From Chitinophagaceae bacterium (GTDB taxonomy: Bacteria > Bacteroidota > Bacteroidia > Chitinophagales > Chitinophagaceae): 52,570 bases of DNA. The notes under the pieces are model-generated. The model saw only the letters and a list, made by a program, of their open reading frames with translations, made no database searches and had not been told where the DNA came from. Location of the stretch: the NCBI GenBank assembly GCA_004028765.1, contig SAIX01000076.1:1-52570 (forward strand). The letters run 5' to 3'. Each line of letters opens with the position of its first letter. Position 1 is the first letter of the stretch. A program made the position numbers and the translations under genes. Positions 9,443 through 18,522 of the stretch are shown here, in pieces.

Positions 9443-9563
9443 CGTAATTTTTTTTTCCTGAAATCCAGTACCAGCAAGGTTTTTAGCGTATCCGGCCGTG
9501 TTTATAGAGCGTAAAATGCCCGTATTTTTAACTGCTCAGTCTTTGATTTTCCATCTAAATTCG

Positions 9564-9629
9564 AAAATGGCAGGCTAAGAGGTTTGTTATTAACGGCAAT
9601 CGATAACAAAATTAATAGCCTGCCTTTTT
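9564..9629 (+). promoter_or_regulatory. Nested terminator-like hairpin in the leuA leader (candidate attenuator)
   Basis: GGCAGGCTA (9569-9577) pairs perfectly with TAGCCTGCC (9616-9624), which is followed by TTTTT. Four A-T pairs (9564-9567 with 9626-9629) can extend the stem past one mismatch. Inside, TTTGTTAT (9583-9590) pairs with ATAACAAA (9603-9610). The structure ends 27 bp before the leuA ATG. Since the upstream gene is divergent, a terminator here can only act on leuA's own leader transcript, which is why an attenuator is proposed. A 20-codon frame (9516-9578) ends in the 5' arm but has only three Leu codons, so the sensing mechanism is unclear. Confidence 0.55.
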
Positions 9630-9656
9630 ATCTGTACAAATTAGCCAAAGATATTC

Positions 9657-10823
9657 ATGGAGCAACAGGTTTTCATATTTGATACCACTTTGCGGGATGG
9701 CGAACAGGTTCCGGGCTGTAATCTGAATACAAAAGAAAAGCTTGCACTGGCGCTGAAGCTGGAAGAACTGGGTGTGGATATTATAGAAGCTGGTTTTCCG
9801 ATTTCAAGCCCTGGCGATTTTGAATCTGTGGAAGCGATTGCAAAAGCAGTGAAGAATGCAACTGTATGCGGATTAAGCCGTGCCGTGCAGAAAGACATTG
9901 AAGTGGCTGCTGCTGCTTTGAAGTCAGCCAAACGGCCCCGTATCCATACCGGTATTGGTACTTCTGATTATCATATCAAAGCCAAATTCAACGCAACGCG
10001 TGAAGAAATTCTCAGCCGTGCCGTACAGGCTGTAAAATGGGCAAAGAATTTTGTGGACGATGTTGAGTTTTATGCAGAAGATGCCGGCCGTACCGATAAC
10101 GATTATCTTGCCCGTGTAGTGGAAGCAGTGATCAGGGCAGGTGCAACCGTGGTGAACATCCCTGATACCACCGGTTACTGCCTTCCCCAGCAATATGGTG
10201 ATAAGATGGCTTACCTCATTAACAACGTACCCAATATCGACAAAGCCATTCTCTCCTGTCACTGCCACAACGATCTCGGACTCGCAACAGCCAATTCCAT
10301 ACAGGGTGTGATAGCAGGGGCCAGGCAGATCGAATGTACCATTAACGGCTTGGGTGAGCGTGCAGGTAACACTTCACTTGAAGAAGTGGTGATGGTGCTG
10401 AAGCAGCATAAACATCTCGGGTTATATACCAATATCAATACAAAACTGCTGAACCCGCTCAGCCGCGAAGTATCGGATACGATGCGCGTGCCGGTTCAGC
10501 TGAACAAAGCCATTGTGGGAGCGAATGCTTTCTCGCATTCATCGGGGATCCACCAGGATGGTTTCCTGAAAGATTCACAAACCTATGAGATCATTGATCC
10601 GGAGGAAGTGGGTGCAGAAGGAAGCAAGATCGTATTGACAGCCAGAAGCGGGCGCAGTGCACTGGCACACCGTTTTCAGAAGATCGGGTATTCATTCAAC
10701 CGCAACGATATCGATGTTTTATACGAATCGTTCCTGCAGGTGGCCGATAGAAAAAAAGAAGTTGAGGAAGATGACCTGCACATGCTGGCAAAAGCCTACC
10801 AGGCAGAGCCGGCCATCGCTTAG
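9657..10823 (+). CDS. leuA: 2-isopropylmalate synthase, short form
   Basis: Condenses acetyl-CoA with 2-ketoisovalerate, the committed step of leucine synthesis. 388 residues: an HMGL-like TIM barrel with [10 protein letters not shown] (residues 8-17), the metal-binding CHCHNDLG, and NGLGERAGN, then a short linker subdomain containing SGIHQDG. The C-terminal leucine-binding regulatory domain of the roughly 520-residue enterobacterial enzyme is absent, so classical leucine feedback through that domain is not expected. First gene of the leu segment; leuC follows after 69 bp. A short LeuA can be confused with homocitrate or citramalate synthase, but the leuCDB context makes isopropylmalate synthase by far the best reading. 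Confidence 0.93.
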   Translation: MEQQVFIFDTTLRDGEQVPGCNLNTKEKLALALKLEELGVDIIEAGFPISSPGDFESVEAIAKAVKNATVCGLSRAVQKDIEVAAAALKSAKRPRIHTGIGTSDYHIKAKFNATREEILSRAVQAVKWAKNFVDDVEFYAEDAGRTDNDYLARVVEAVIRAGATVVNIPDTTGYCLPQQYGDKMAYLINNVPNIDKAILSCHCHNDLGLATANSIQGVIAGARQIECTINGLGERAGNTSLEEVVMVLKQHKHLGLYTNINTKLLNPLSREVSDTMRVPVQLNKAIVGANAFSHSSGIHQDGFLKDSQTYEIIDPEEVGAEGSKIVLTARSGRSALAHRFQKIGYSFNRNDIDVLYESFLQVADRKKEVEEDDLHMLAKAYQAEPAIA

Positions 10824-10855
10824 GATTTTCTCATCAGTATAGTTTTAGTTTGAGT

Positions 10856-10879
10856 AGCGTGGTGTTTCTACACCACGCT
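10856..10879 (+). terminator. Hairpin between leuA and leuC
   Basis: AGCGTGGTGT, loop TTCT, ACACCACGCT: a perfect 10-bp stem followed by the weak tail TTAATT. It lies in the 69-bp leuA-leuC gap. It may act as a partial terminator or RNA-stability element that sets the leuA:leuC ratio, or be a copy of a dispersed repeat. Confidence 0.5.
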
Positions 10880-10892
10880 TTAATTACAACTT

Positions 10893-12296
10893 ATGGCAAA
10901 AACATTATTCGACAAGATCTGGGATAAACACGTGGTGCAGCAGATTGAAGGCGGCCCATCTGTTTTGTATATCGATAAGCACTTTATTCACGAAGTAACC
11001 AGTCCGCAGGCTTTTGCCGGTATTGAAAAAAGGGGGCTGAAAGTTTTTCGCCCACAACAGGTGGTGGCAACAGCCGATCACAATGTGCCCACCCTTAATC
11101 AGCACCTGCCCATTAAAGATGAACTTTCGCGCATACAGGTGCAGCAACTCATTGAGAATTGTAAAAAGCATGACATTGAATTGTATGGCCTCGGTCATCC
11201 TTTCCAGGGAATTGTGCATGTGATCGGCCCTGAACTGGGGATTACGCAACCGGGTATGACGATCGTTTGCGGCGACAGCCATACTTCCACGCACGGGGCA
11301 TTCGGGGCCATCGCATTTGGCATCGGTACCAGCGAAGTGGAAATGGTTTTTGCATCGCAGTGTTTATTACAAAGCCGGCCCAAAGTAATGCGCATCAATA
11401 TTGAAGGTGAATTACAGGCAGGTGTGGTTTCAAAAGATATCATCCTCTATATCATTTCAAAAATTACGGCGAGTGGCGCAACGGGGTATTTTGTTGAATA
11501 TGCCGGATCTGCGATACGGAATTTATCGATGGAAGCAAGAATGACCATCTGCAACATGAGTATCGAAATGGGTGCACGTGGCGGAATGATCGCACCTGAT
11601 GAAACCACTTTCGAATATATGAAGGGAAGGCTGTTTGCACCGGCCGGGGAACAGTGGGAAAAGAAAGTGGCGCAATGGAAAGGATTGTACACCGATGCAG
11701 ATGCTGTATTTGATAGTGAGATCCATATTGAGGCGAAAGATATCCAGCCGATGATCACGTATGGAACAAATCCTGGGCTCGGTATCCCTGTGAATGGAAA
11801 AGTGCCTGCTGTTGAATCGATCAAAGATGAAGGGGAGAAAAAAAATATAGAAAAAGCACTTGCTTATATGGGACTCGAAGCCGGTAAAACCTTGCTCGGC
11901 ATGCCGGTACAGCATGTGTTTATCGGCAGCTGTACCAATTCGCGTATTGAAGACCTGCGGCAGGTGGCTTCGCTGATCAAAGGCAGAAAGAAAAACGAAC
12001 AGGTACAGGTGATGATCGTTCCGGGTTCCCAGCAGGTGGCCAAACAGGTACAGGCCGAAGGGCTGGATAAAATTTTCCGCGAAGCGGGATTTGAAATACG
12101 CCAGCCCGGTTGCAGCGCCTGTCTTGGTATGAATGAAGATAAAATTCCTGCCGGTGAATACTGCATCAGTACCAGCAACCGGAATTTTGAAGGCAGGCAG
12201 GGCGCCGGTGCACGCACGCTGCTCGCAAGCCCTTTAACTGCAGCAGCAGCGGCTGTTACAGGAGTTGTAACGGATGTAAGAGAGTTATTGAATTGA
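10893..12296 (+). CDS. leuC: 3-isopropylmalate dehydratase, large subunit
   Basis: Aconitase-family enzyme that isomerises 2- to 3-isopropylmalate together with LeuD. 467 residues, the usual length. The [4Fe-4S] ligands are visible: Cys347 in GSCTNSR, and Cys407 and Cys410 in GCSACLGMN. Other family motifs are [12 protein letters not shown] and the C-terminal [13 protein letters not shown] at 10893 starts [11 protein letters not shown], as is standard for LeuC. leuD follows after 49 bp. Confidence 0.97.
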   Translation: MAKTLFDKIWDKHVVQQIEGGPSVLYIDKHFIHEVTSPQAFAGIEKRGLKVFRPQQVVATADHNVPTLNQHLPIKDELSRIQVQQLIENCKKHDIELYGLGHPFQGIVHVIGPELGITQPGMTIVCGDSHTSTHGAFGAIAFGIGTSEVEMVFASQCLLQSRPKVMRINIEGELQAGVVSKDIILYIISKITASGATGYFVEYAGSAIRNLSMEARMTICNMSIEMGARGGMIAPDETTFEYMKGRLFAPAGEQWEKKVAQWKGLYTDADAVFDSEIHIEAKDIQPMITYGTNPGLGIPVNGKVPAVESIKDEGEKKNIEKALAYMGLEAGKTLLGMPVQHVFIGSCTNSRIEDLRQVASLIKGRKKNEQVQVMIVPGSQQVAKQVQAEGLDKIFREAGFEIRQPGCSACLGMNEDKIPAGEYCISTSNRNFEGRQGAGARTLLASPLTAAAAAVTGVVTDVRELLN

Positions 12297-12345
12297 ATAC
12301 GCAAAAAAGCGTTAAGCGTTTTGCTTTAAGCATTAAGCCTGATAA

Positions 12346-12933
12346 ATGAAACCATTACAGAAAATACAAAGCCGTTTTGTTCCGCTTCCCATGGAGAATG
12401 TGGATACGGACCAGATCATCCCCGCACGTTTTTTAAAAGCGACCACACGGGATGGGTTTGGAAAAAACCTTTTCCGCGACTGGCGCTATACCGATAATGA
12501 TGAAAGCAAACCCAAAGCAGATTTTGTATTGAACCAGCCGCAGTACAGTGGTGAGATACTGGTGGCAGGAAAAAATTTCGGATGTGGTTCTTCGCGTGAG
12601 CATGCGGCATGGGCCATACTGGATCATGGGTTCAGGGCCGTGGTATCGAGTTTTTTTGCAGATATCTTTAAAAACAATGCGCTCAACAATGGCGTATTGC
12701 CCGTAACGGTAAGTGATTCTTTCCTGGCAGAAATATTTGCACAGGGAAATGAATCCACGCTCAGTATCGATCTAGCTGCACAAACCATTACCATTGATGC
12801 GAACGGGCATGCAGAAAAATTCGAGATCAACCATTATAAAAAAACCTGTTTGCTGAATGGATATGACGATATCGATTACTTAATCAGCCAGAAAGAAAAA
12901 ATAGAAGCCTTCGAATCGAAGATGGCTGTTTAA
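12346..12933 (+). CDS. leuD: 3-isopropylmalate dehydratase, small subunit
   Basis: 195 residues, the swivel domain of the isopropylmalate isomerase; forms the active enzyme with LeuC. Diagnostic motifs: [14 protein letters not shown] near residue 18 and [12 protein letters not shown]. The 49-bp gap after leuC contains degenerate GTTAAGC-type repeats but no gene. It ends 9 bp before the ABC ATPase gene. Confidence 0.96.
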   Translation: MKPLQKIQSRFVPLPMENVDTDQIIPARFLKATTRDGFGKNLFRDWRYTDNDESKPKADFVLNQPQYSGEILVAGKNFGCGSSREHAAWAILDHGFRAVVSSFFADIFKNNALNNGVLPVTVSDSFLAEIFAQGNESTLSIDLAAQTITIDANGHAEKFEINHYKKTCLLNGYDDIDYLISQKEKIEAFESKMAV

Positions 12934-12942
12934 AAAATCAAT

Positions 12943-14391
12943 ATGCGACCCAACCCCCTTTTACACGTTCAAAACCTTACAGTAAAACTGTCGGGTAACA
13001 GTGTGCTGAAAGGGATTTCTTTTTCGCTTCATCTGAATGAAAACCTGGCTATAACGGGCGCTTCGGGCAGTGGCAAATCCACTTTGCTGAAAGCGTTGGC
13101 CGGACAGTGTTATGCAAGTGGTACCGTTCATTTTACCGGGAAACAAAAGCCTTCACTGGTGTTGATCCGGCAACAGCATGTTTTTAAAAATCTCTCTAAT
13201 CTTTCTTCTTTTTATTACCAGCAGCGCTTCAATTCAACTGATGCTGAAGATACGGTCACCGTTCGCGAAGCATTAAATGAAGTGAATAATGATGAAACCC
13301 TGGTTACTGATACAGCTAAGCAATTCGGTATTACACATATCCTCGATACCCGGCTGATCCAGTTATCAAATGGCGAACACAAACGTGTACAGTTGGCCGA
13401 AGCGGTTTTGCGCAAGGCGCAATGGATCCTGCTCGATAATCCTTATACTGGTCTCGACAGCAAGGCAAGGGTTTTGTTAAGCGAAACACTCGGTCAGCTT
13501 GCTTCAAAAGGGATACAATATATATTGGTGACTTCGGCTTCAGATATCCCGGTATCGGTAACGCATGTTGCTGAATTGCGTGAAGGTGAATTACTGCAGT
13601 ATGTTACACGTGATGAATATTATCCGCTGGAAAAGAAGGAACCCGCGCACAACGATCATCGCATATTCTCAGCTGTTTGTAAAACAATACCACCTGCCTA
13701 TACTTATCCTGATTTTTCTATTGCCATACGCATGGTGAATGTAAATGTGCAGTATCACCGGAAAAATATTCTTGAACATATTCACTGGGAAGTGAAGAAG
13801 GGCGAATGCTGGAGTATATCGGGACACAATGGTTCCGGTAAATCCACTTTGCTGAGCCTGTTGAATGGGGATAACCCGCAGGCTTTTGCCAATGAGATCT
13901 ATCTTTTTGATAAACGAAAAGGCAGTGGCGAAAGTATTTGGGATATCAAGCAGAAGATCGGTTATGTATCGCCCGAACTGCACCATTATTTTGATGCGGC
14001 CTGTTCCGTACATGAAGTGATTGCTTCGGGTTTATTTGATACGATCGGGTTGTTCAGGCAAGTATCTGCCACGCAGAAAACCATCATCGATCAATGGATG
14101 GGTGCTTTGCAGCTACAGCGGATCATCAGGAGAAATTTTAAACAGTTATCCGATGGTGAACAACGGATGGTATTGCTTGCAAGGGCATTGGTAAAAAACC
14201 CGCCACTGCTCATACTCGATGAACCTTGCCAGGGCCTCGACAGGCAGGTGGCTTCTGATTTTATTGCATTGATCGATTCGATCTGTAGGGAGCTGCAAAA
14301 AACATTGGTATATGTAAGTCATTATAAAGAAGAGATCCCTTCCTGTGTTACGCATTCATTAGAACTGGTACAGGGAAGGATCGCCGCTTAA
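12943..14391 (+). CDS. Tandem ABC ATPase (ModF-like) inside the leu operon
   Basis: 482 residues with two ABC ATPase domains in one chain and no membrane segment. NBD1 (about 1-215) has Walker A GASGSGKST and signature LSNGEHKRVQLAEA, but its Walker B region reads LLDNP, with Asn for the catalytic Glu, and no His is seen at the switch position (LVTSASD). NBD2 (about 255-482) is complete: GHNGSGKST, LSDGEQRMVLLARA, LILDEP, and VSHYKEE. It thus resembles asymmetric ABC proteins with one degenerate site. ModF/YlmA-type proteins have this layout; their function is poorly known. It lies 9 bp after leuD and 21 bp before leuB, so it is surely co-transcribed. No permease is nearby, so it may be a soluble or regulatory ATPase, or serve a distant transporter. 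Confidence 0.85.
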   Translation: MRPNPLLHVQNLTVKLSGNSVLKGISFSLHLNENLAITGASGSGKSTLLKALAGQCYASGTVHFTGKQKPSLVLIRQQHVFKNLSNLSSFYYQQRFNSTDAEDTVTVREALNEVNNDETLVTDTAKQFGITHILDTRLIQLSNGEHKRVQLAEAVLRKAQWILLDNPYTGLDSKARVLLSETLGQLASKGIQYILVTSASDIPVSVTHVAELREGELLQYVTRDEYYPLEKKEPAHNDHRIFSAVCKTIPPAYTYPDFSIAIRMVNVNVQYHRKNILEHIHWEVKKGECWSISGHNGSGKSTLLSLLNGDNPQAFANEIYLFDKRKGSGESIWDIKQKIGYVSPELHHYFDAACSVHEVIASGLFDTIGLFRQVSATQKTIIDQWMGALQLQRIIRRNFKQLSDGEQRMVLLARALVKNPPLLILDEPCQGLDRQVASDFIALIDSICRELQKTLVYVSHYKEEIPSCVTHSLELVQGRIAA

Positions 14392-14412
14392 CGCAAACCA
14401 AAAGAACAGAAA

Positions 14413-15528
14413 ATGGAAAAGAAGATCGCAGTGATTTTAGGGGATGGCATCGGCCCGGAAGTAACCCAACAATCGATCAGGGTATTGAATGCCATCGGTC
14501 AGCGCTATGGGCATTCCTTTCAATACGAATACGGGTTGATGGGTGCTGTTGCCATCGACCAGACGGGAAACCCGCTTCCCGATGAAACCATCGCGATCTG
14601 CCTGAAGAGTGATGCGGTTTTATTCGGCGCCATCGGCGATCCGAAATATGACAATGACCCCACAGCCAAAGTGCGGCCCGAACAGGGATTACTGAAGTTG
14701 CGGAAAGAGTTGCAGTTATTTGCCAATATCCGCCCGGTAAGCACGTATCATGCCCTGCAGCATTTGTCACCATTAAAATCAAAACAATTAAAGGGTGTTG
14801 ATTTCGTGATCTTCCGCGAATTAACCGGTGGGATTTATTTCGGGAAGAAAGAACTGAGCGAAGACAAAACACGTGCTTCCGATGATTGTGTATATACACA
14901 ACCTGAAATAGAAAGGGTGGCACACCTCGCTTTTCAATATGCACAAAAACGAAAAAGAAAATTAACACTGGTCGATAAAGCCAATGTGCTCGAAACATCC
15001 CGTCTCTGGCGCAGGGTGGTACAGGAGATTGCTGCGCAATATGCAGACGTGGCGGTAGATTATATGTTTGTTGACAACGCCGCGATGCAGGTCATCCTCA
15101 ATCCTGCACAATTCGATGTGATATTAACGGAAAATATGTTTGGTGATATCATCAGCGATGAAGCGAGCGTGCTGAGTGGTTCGCTTGGTTTATTGCCTTC
15201 TGCTTCTGTTGGAAATACCACCGCATTGTTTGAGCCGATACATGGTTCTTATCCGCAGGCTGCAGGAAAAGATATTGCGAATCCATTGGGTTCTATTCTT
15301 TCTGCCGCGATGTTACTCGATCATTTACAGATGCAGCAGGAAGCGCAGACCGTGCGTGATGCAGTAGCCTGGACTTTATCGCATGGTTTTGTGGCAAGAG
15401 ATATCGATCCGGTGAATAATTATGCCACCAGCGCCATCGGCGATCTGATCGTAGACCATATCGAAAGACAAAGGGATGGTGGAAGAAGGAACAGTAACGC
15501 GAGTTTAAACCAGTCGACGATTATCTGA
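14413..15528 (+). CDS. leuB: 3-isopropylmalate dehydrogenase
   Basis: Oxidises and decarboxylates 3-isopropylmalate to 2-ketoisocaproate using NAD. 371 residues, typical length. Motifs: VILGDGIGPEV at the N-terminus, FRELTGGIYFGKK around the substrate loop, DKANVLETSRLWR, and the C-terminal EPIHGSYPQAAGKDIANPLG of the isocitrate/isopropylmalate dehydrogenase family. Last gene of the leu segment; the following 279 bp hold the ilv leader peptide and attenuator. Confidence 0.97.
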   Translation: MEKKIAVILGDGIGPEVTQQSIRVLNAIGQRYGHSFQYEYGLMGAVAIDQTGNPLPDETIAICLKSDAVLFGAIGDPKYDNDPTAKVRPEQGLLKLRKELQLFANIRPVSTYHALQHLSPLKSKQLKGVDFVIFRELTGGIYFGKKELSEDKTRASDDCVYTQPEIERVAHLAFQYAQKRKRKLTLVDKANVLETSRLWRRVVQEIAAQYADVAVDYMFVDNAAMQVILNPAQFDVILTENMFGDIISDEASVLSGSLGLLPSASVGNTTALFEPIHGSYPQAAGKDIANPLGSILSAAMLLDHLQMQQEAQTVRDAVAWTLSHGFVARDIDPVNNYATSAIGDLIVDHIERQRDGGRRNSNASLNQSTII

Positions 15529-15605
15529 TCCGCTAACACACGTTTGTAAAAGATTGAAAAAATAGTAAGTACAGTTCTTTGTTTGTATCACGGGTGGGAT
15601 TAACT

Positions 15606-15617
15606 TCGTTGCAACGA
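15606..15617. promoter_or_regulatory. Exact palindrome before the ilv leader frame
   Basis: TCGTTGCAACGA is a perfect 12-bp palindrome ending 8 bp before the leader ATG at 15626. It may be an operator or a small RNA hairpin in the 5' leader. A weak Bacteroidota-like promoter (ATTG at 15553, TTTGTTTG at 15578-15585, 21 bp apart) lies upstream and would start transcription shortly before it. Both are suggestions from sequence only. Confidence 0.3.
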
Positions 15618-15625
15618 GTTCATCC

Positions 15626-15715
15626 ATGTTCAGGAAAGCAATTAATAATGTCATCAGCACCATCACAGTCATTACTGTGATCGTCATTATTATTCCTGCC
15701 CTGCATGGAGGATGA
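15626..15715 (+). CDS. ilv leader peptide (attenuation control frame)
   Basis: ATG to TGA, 29 residues: starts MFRKAINNV and ends VIVIIIPALHGG. Eight Ile, four Val, three Thr and one Leu fall mainly in residues 9-23, including three successive ATT codons (15686-15694). This composition, and the stretch of V/I followed by III-P, closely resemble the enterobacterial ilvL peptide. A perfect hairpin ATCACAGT-CATT-ACTGTGAT (15662-15681) lies within the control codons, as expected for a pause hairpin. A strong terminator follows 30 bp after the stop. The product itself is probably not functional; translation speed through it would report Ile/Val (perhaps Thr/Leu) tRNA charging to the ilvEDBNCA genes. 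Confidence 0.85.
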   Translation: MFRKAINNVISTITVITVIVIIIPALHGG

Positions 15716-15777
15716 GTTTATGTTTACTAAAACAACCAGTTATATAAACCCCGCCTCCAGAAAGGCGGGGTTTTTTT
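15706..15777 (+). terminator. ilv attenuator: intrinsic terminator with antiterminator pairing
   Basis: AAACCCCGCCT (15746-15756), loop CCAGAA, AGGCGGGGTTT (15763-15773) and then more T's make a canonical terminator 30 bp before ilvE. TGGAGG (15706-15711), in the last codons of the leader frame, is exactly complementary to CCTCCA (15754-15759), which includes part of the terminator's 5' arm. A ribosome stalled at the ATT run (15686-15694) would leave TGGAGG free and favour antitermination; a ribosome at the stop codon would cover it and let the terminator form. The pairings are seen in the sequence; the mechanism is inferred from the known ilv attenuation model. Confidence 0.85.
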
Positions 15778-15807
15778 ATCTCGCGCAGGCAAAGAAAAAA
15801 CAACAAT

Positions 15808-16719
15808 ATGGCAACTTATTATAATGATCACACGGTAATGTTCCTCAACGGGGAATATGTAAAAGCTTCAGAAGCGAAAATGGATTTTTACAGCCAGTCG
15901 CTCCACTATGGCTATTCCGTTTTTGAAGGTATCCGTTCGTATAAAACGGTTACAGGCGAAACGCGCATCTTCAAGGCAAAAGAACATTTCGACAGGCTGA
16001 AAGCTTCGGCAGAAGCATTGAACCTTCCGTATACATGGAACACGGTTGAACTTACAGAAATCACTTATGAAGTACTGCGCAGGAACAACCTGCAGAATGC
16101 CTATATACGCCCAGTTGTGTATGCGCCGGCCAATATGAGTTTTAACCTGAATACCGAATCTTATATACTGATCGAAGTATGGGAGATGGCGGCTTTTTTA
16201 GGGGATAAATTATTACGGGTGATGTGTTCTTCCTTTCAGCGCCCCAACCCGAAAGGATTTAAGATACATGCCAAAGCCGCCGGTCATTATGTGAATTCCA
16301 TTCTTGCAAGCCAGGAAGCAAAAGCAAAAGGATATGATGAAGCACTGCTCAGTGATATGCATGGCTTTATTGCAGAGGGGCCTGGCGCCAATTTCTTTTA
16401 TGAAAAAAACGGCAAACTGTATACACCTTCTCTTGGTAATATCCTGCCCGGTATCACAAGAGCTACCGTATTGGAATTGTGCAGCGAATTAAAAATTGAT
16501 GTAACAGAAAAAGAAATTTTACCGGAAGAAGTGTATGGCGCCGATGCGGCTTTCTTCTGTGGTACAGCGGCTGAAGTGATCGGCTTTGCCTCGCTTGATG
16601 ACAAACCCTTTGCATTGCCCTGGGAAAATACAATCAGCAAAACGATACAGGATGCATATAAAAACCTGATCACAGAAAATAAAATAGCGCTGATCGAAGA
16701 AGTGGTGGGAGTGGAGTAA
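15808..16719 (+). CDS. ilvE: Branched-chain amino-acid aminotransferase
   Basis: PLP-dependent fold-type IV transaminase giving Ile, Val and Leu from their 2-keto acids with glutamate as donor. 303 residues, as expected. The likely catalytic Lys156 lies in HAKAAGHYVNSILA; the substrate/PLP-phosphate motif is seen in EGPGANFFY and LPGITRATVLELC. N-terminal SLHYGYSVFEGIR is typical of BCAT. First structural gene after the attenuator, so it and the five following ilv genes would be controlled together. Its stop codon is followed at once by a GTGAATGG-type repeat. Confidence 0.95.
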   Translation: MATYYNDHTVMFLNGEYVKASEAKMDFYSQSLHYGYSVFEGIRSYKTVTGETRIFKAKEHFDRLKASAEALNLPYTWNTVELTEITYEVLRRNNLQNAYIRPVVYAPANMSFNLNTESYILIEVWEMAAFLGDKLLRVMCSSFQRPNPKGFKIHAKAAGHYVNSILASQEAKAKGYDEALLSDMHGFIAEGPGANFFYEKNGKLYTPSLGNILPGITRATVLELCSELKIDVTEKEILPEEVYGADAAFFCGTAAEVIGFASLDDKPFALPWENTISKTIQDAYKNLITENKIALIEEVVGVE

Positions 16720-16743
16720 GTGAATGGGCAGTGGTGAATGGTG
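16720..16743 (+). repeat. GTGAATGG-type repeat directly after the ilvE stop
   Basis: The sequence begins GTGAATGGGCAGTGGTGAAT on the base after the ilvE stop codon and continues GGTG. It matches the repeats at 20916-20935 and, inverted, at 21003-21022 with one or two changes. No gene lies in it. Confidence 0.75.
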
Positions 16744-16809
16744 CGTATTTTTTTCACTAATGAGAATAGAAAAAAATTCATTCAAAAAATAGTATAACCC
16801 GATAGAATA

Positions 16810-18498
16810 ATGATGGCTACAGAGATGAACAAATACAGCAAAACCCTGACACAGGATATAACACAACCCGCCGCGCAGGCAATGCTGTATGGGATCGGCT
16901 TAACGGATGATGACCTGAAAAAAGCACAGGTAGGCATTGCGAGTATGGGCTACGATGGCAATACCTGTAACATGCACCTGAACGACCTGGCCAAACTGGT
17001 GAAGCAGGGTGTATGGGAGAATGAACTGGTTGGATTGATTTTTAATACCATTGGTGTGAGTGACGGGATGAGCAATGGAACCGATGGGATGCGTTATTCG
17101 CTCGTTAGCCGTGATGTGATCGCAGACTCGATCGAAGCGGTTTGCGGTGCTCAGTATTATGACGGATTGATCGCATTGCCGGGTTGCGATAAAAATATGC
17201 CCGGTTCGGTAATAGCGATGGGCCGATTGAACCGCCCTTCGATCATGGTATATGGCGGAACGATTGCACCGGGACATTATAAAGGCCAGGAACTGAACAT
17301 CGTTTCAGCATTTGAAGCGCTGGGACAAAAACTCGCAGGCAATCTCGATGAAGCAGATTTCAAAGGTATCATACAGCATGCCTGTCCGGGTGCCGGCGCA
17401 TGTGGTGGCATGTATACAGCAAACACTATGGCATCTGCGATTGAAGCATTGGGAATGAGTTTGCCTTATTCGTCTTCCAATCCTGCATTGAGTGAAGAGA
17501 AAAAAGCAGAATGTATCGCCGCGGGAAAAGCGATCAGGCGCCTACTCGAAAAAGATATCAAACCCAAAGATATCATGACACGTAAAGCATTTGAAAATGC
17601 CATTACGGTGATCATGGTATTAGGCGGCAGCACCAATGCCGTATTGCACCTGCTGGCAATGGCTAAAAGTGTGGATGTAGAACTTACACAGGATGATTTT
17701 CAGATCATCAGTAATAAAACACCTGTGCTGGCCGATTTCAAACCCAGCGGTAAATACCTGATGCAGGACCTGCACGAACATGGGGGCCTTCCATCCGTGA
17801 TGAAATATTTACTGGAGAAAGGAATGCTGCACGGAGATTGTTTAACTGTAACCGGAAAAACACTCGCGGAAAACCTTGCAACAGTTCCGGTACTCGATTT
17901 TACTACGCAAAAGATCATTCTTCCGCTTGAAACACCGATCAAGGCAACGGGCCACTTGCAGATTTTATATGGCAATCTCGCCGAAGGCGGAAGCGTTGCA
18001 AAGATCAGCGGCAAAGAAGGGGAACTGTTTGAGGGACCTGCACGCGTATTCGACGGCGAATCAGAACTGATTGAAGGCATCAACAGCAAACGCATACAAC
18101 CCGGTGATGTGGTGGTAATACGGTATGTAGGCCCCAAAGGCGCACCGGGTATGCCCGAAATGCTGAAACCCACTTCAGCCATTATTGGTGCCGGGCTTGG
18201 TAAAAGTGTTGCATTGATCACTGATGGAAGATTCAGCGGCGGCACCCATGGTTTTGTGGTTGGGCATATCACACCCGAAGCGTATAAAGGCGGATTGCTT
18301 GCACTGGTAAAAGATGGCGACAGGATTGAACTGAATGCAAAGACCAACCGGATGATCCTGAAAGTTTCAGATGAAGAGATCGCGCAGCGCAGAACTCAGT
18401 GGAAACAACCCGAACTGAAAGCAAAGAAAGGTTTATTGTTCAAATATGCACAGCAGGTAAAAGATGCATCAGAAGGTTGTGTAACCGATGAAGCATAA
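16810..18498 (+). CDS. ilvD: Dihydroxy-acid dehydratase
   Basis: Converts 2,3-dihydroxy-isovalerate and 2,3-dihydroxy-3-methylvalerate to the 2-keto acids of Val and Ile. 562 residues, full length. Cys53 (NTCNMH), Cys126 (GCDKNMPG) and Cys198 ([12 protein letters not shown]) are the three cysteines expected to ligate a [2Fe-2S] cluster in this IlvD class. C-terminal [19 protein letters not shown] is the family signature. Start is the first of two tandem ATGs at 16810. ilvB follows after 24 bp. Confidence 0.96.
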   Translation: MMATEMNKYSKTLTQDITQPAAQAMLYGIGLTDDDLKKAQVGIASMGYDGNTCNMHLNDLAKLVKQGVWENELVGLIFNTIGVSDGMSNGTDGMRYSLVSRDVIADSIEAVCGAQYYDGLIALPGCDKNMPGSVIAMGRLNRPSIMVYGGTIAPGHYKGQELNIVSAFEALGQKLAGNLDEADFKGIIQHACPGAGACGGMYTANTMASAIEALGMSLPYSSSNPALSEEKKAECIAAGKAIRRLLEKDIKPKDIMTRKAFENAITVIMVLGGSTNAVLHLLAMAKSVDVELTQDDFQIISNKTPVLADFKPSGKYLMQDLHEHGGLPSVMKYLLEKGMLHGDCLTVTGKTLAENLATVPVLDFTTQKIILPLETPIKATGHLQILYGNLAEGGSVAKISGKEGELFEGPARVFDGESELIEGINSKRIQPGDVVVIRYVGPKGAPGMPEMLKPTSAIIGAGLGKSVALITDGRFSGGTHGFVVGHITPEAYKGGLLALVKDGDRIELNAKTNRMILKVSDEEIAQRRTQWKQPELKAKKGLLFKYAQQVKDASEGCVTDEA

Positions 18499-18522
18499 GT
18501 GAAAACGTTTTAAAGAAAGTAT

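Noticed and set aside
9516..9578. A 20-codon frame as a leu leader peptide
   Set aside because: Only three scattered Leu codons, and its stop lies in the 5' arm of the hairpin, so a translating ribosome would prevent rather than allow termination. Kept only as a comment.
17700..18347. 215-residue minus-strand frame opposite ilvD
   Set aside because: Pro/Ser-rich antisense of a well-conserved enzyme gene; same reasoning for 22481-23140 (ilvA) and 30418-31113 (acylase).
18501..18512. GAAAACGTTTTA as a LacI-type operator before ilvB
   Set aside because: It lies in a 24-bp gap inside an operon, overlapping the probable ribosome-binding area; more likely chance.
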